NCBI GenBank assembly: GCA_036381125.1
Contig: DASVDK010000048.1
Span: 1-5,237, forward strand
Direction: 5' to 3'
Length of the DNA stretch: 5,237 bases
From: DASVDK01 sp036381125 [NCBI: Thermodesulfobacteriota bacterium]
GTDB lineage: Bacteria; DASVDK01
A program made the position numbers and the translations under genes. Below the pieces are notes generated by a model. That model searched no databases. It saw nothing but the letters and a program-made list of their open reading frames with translations, and was not told where the DNA came from. Shown in pieces: positions 4,588 through 5,237 of this stretch (position 1 is the first letter of the stretch; every line of letters starts with the position of its first letter).

Positions 4588-5237
4588 GCTTGCCGACGAG
4601 ACCGAGGATGATCAGGATGGCTCCAGCCGCGGCGCAGACGAAGCGGCTGGCCGCGCCGCTCAGGCGGAGCAGCCCGATGTTCTGCGAGAAGCTGGACACC
4701 GCCGTCCCGCCCAGGACGCCGCTGATGAGCGTGCCGAGCCCCTCCGTGCCGATCCCGCGCCCGACGCGCTCGATGGACGGCGGCGGAACCTCCGCCGTCC
4801 GCGCGACGGCGAAGAAGTCTCCGGTCACCTCCAGCATCGTCGCGATGAAGGGGAGCAGCATCGCCAGCACGAACGCCACGTGGAACTTCGGCACCCCCCA
4901 CGCGAACGGCCGCGCCGCCTCGAACCAGCGCGCCTCGGCGACCGCCGAGAAGTCGACGTGCAGGGCGCTGCCCTGCGGAAACCAGCCCTGCCACGTGCCG
5001 ACCGACGCGATCGCGTACCAGACACGACCGTGATGAACACCACCATCGTGCGCGCCACCTTCCCCAGGACGAAGCTCGCGGCGACGGCCACCACGAAGAC
5101 GGCGATCGCGATGTGCCAGCTCGCGCCGATGAAGTCGTTCAGCACGGGCGAGCCGGTCCTCCCGACCCGGCGAGCCGAGGCCACGCCGCTCCCCTGGCGG
5201 CCTCGTCGGCCCGGGATCGCCGTACGCGGCCAGGGCG
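4580..5237 (-). pseudogene. NCS2 (uracil/xanthine-type) permease fragment, frameshifted and truncated
   Basis: The minus strand encodes the middle to C-terminal part of a nucleobase-cation symporter-2 permease. Visible marks are ATMLEVTGDFFAVA with the family's helix-8 Glu (codon 4831-4829) and QNIGLLRLSG (4684-4655), which matches the NAT signature except for Ser where Thr is usual. Upstream, WHIAIAVFVVAVAASFVLGK is a membrane helix in a different frame. The frames change near 5021-5025: ITVV reads up to 5023, and WYAIASVG begins at 5020, consistent with one missing base. Beyond about 5185 no single frame is convincing, so another indel near the edge is possible. The 3' end stops at the junction at 4580-4587 after GLVGKLGA. 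Such permeases import purines or pyrimidines through the inner membrane. The substrate cannot be fixed, and the frameshift may be a sequencing or consensus error. Confidence 0.8.

Noticed and set aside
3378-4994. A 538-codon open frame on the minus strand across the membrane-protein gene and the junction
   Set aside because: It is composed of Arg, Gly, Ala, Pro and Asp-rich low-information sequence with no domain, and it is antisense to two recognisable coding regions. Long antisense frames are expected at this GC content.
4586-5033. Plus-strand open frames continuing the DUF4281 gene or starting at 4590
   Set aside because: They are the complement of the permease coding sequence, charged and low in hydrophobic segments, unlike any DUF4281 continuation.
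1-5237. CRISPR array, tRNA, rRNA, insertion sequence or phage genes
   Set aside because: I saw no regularly spaced direct repeats, no tRNA-like cloverleaf, no transposase or integrase motifs, and no terminal inverted repeats with target duplications. The junction at 4578-4587 has no element attached.

Overview
The window is GC-rich throughout (roughly 70% by eye). Genes are packed tightly, GTG starts are common, and every within-operon junction I can read is a 4-bp GTGA or ATGA stop/start overlap. This suits a high-GC free-living bacterium, perhaps a soil proteobacterium or a Rokubacteria-like metagenome lineage. The taxonomic guess is weak because no rRNA, tRNA or marker gene is present. The only AT-rich stretches are the two control regions, near 1050-1230 and 2920-2970.

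Left block (1-2876): a divergent regulon. An RpiR-family regulator (109-1062, minus strand) overlaps by 4 bp the start of an ABC-transporter ATPase that runs off the left edge. Facing the other way are an alpha/beta-hydrolase-fold protein (1273-2196) and a class I glutamine amidotransferase (2193-2876), also overlapping by 4 bp. The 210-bp space between the divergent units and its edge hold two near-identical 14-bp palindromes (GAATCATTTGATTC and GAATCATTAGATTC). One covers the rpiR start codon. The other lies between the -35 and -10 of the likely hydrolase promoter. Together they look like paired operators through which the RpiR protein would control itself, the transporter and the two enzymes. 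RpiR proteins usually sense a small metabolite through a SIS domain, so a plausible reading is an uptake-and-breakdown cassette for an unknown nitrogen-containing solute. The hydrolase lacks the usual Ser nucleophile (Gly in its place) and probably the acid Asp, so its chemistry is uncertain.

Middle block (2931-4585): a second, self-controlled unit. A well-formed sigma70-type promoter carries a perfect 14-bp palindrome in its spacer. It drives a TetR regulator with a WHG-type C-terminal domain, an 8-helix membrane protein of unknown function, and the first 30 codons of an ABA4-like (DUF4281) membrane protein. All three are joined by 4-bp overlaps.

Right block (4580-5237): the DUF4281 reading stops abruptly at a 10-bp palindrome, TCGGCGCCGA (4578-4587). 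The sequence then becomes the inside of an NCS2 (uracil/xanthine family) permease on the opposite strand, which is itself broken at the same point and carries a frameshift near 5022. Two unrelated genes broken at one base position indicate either a recombination breakpoint or, at least as likely, a chimeric assembly join.
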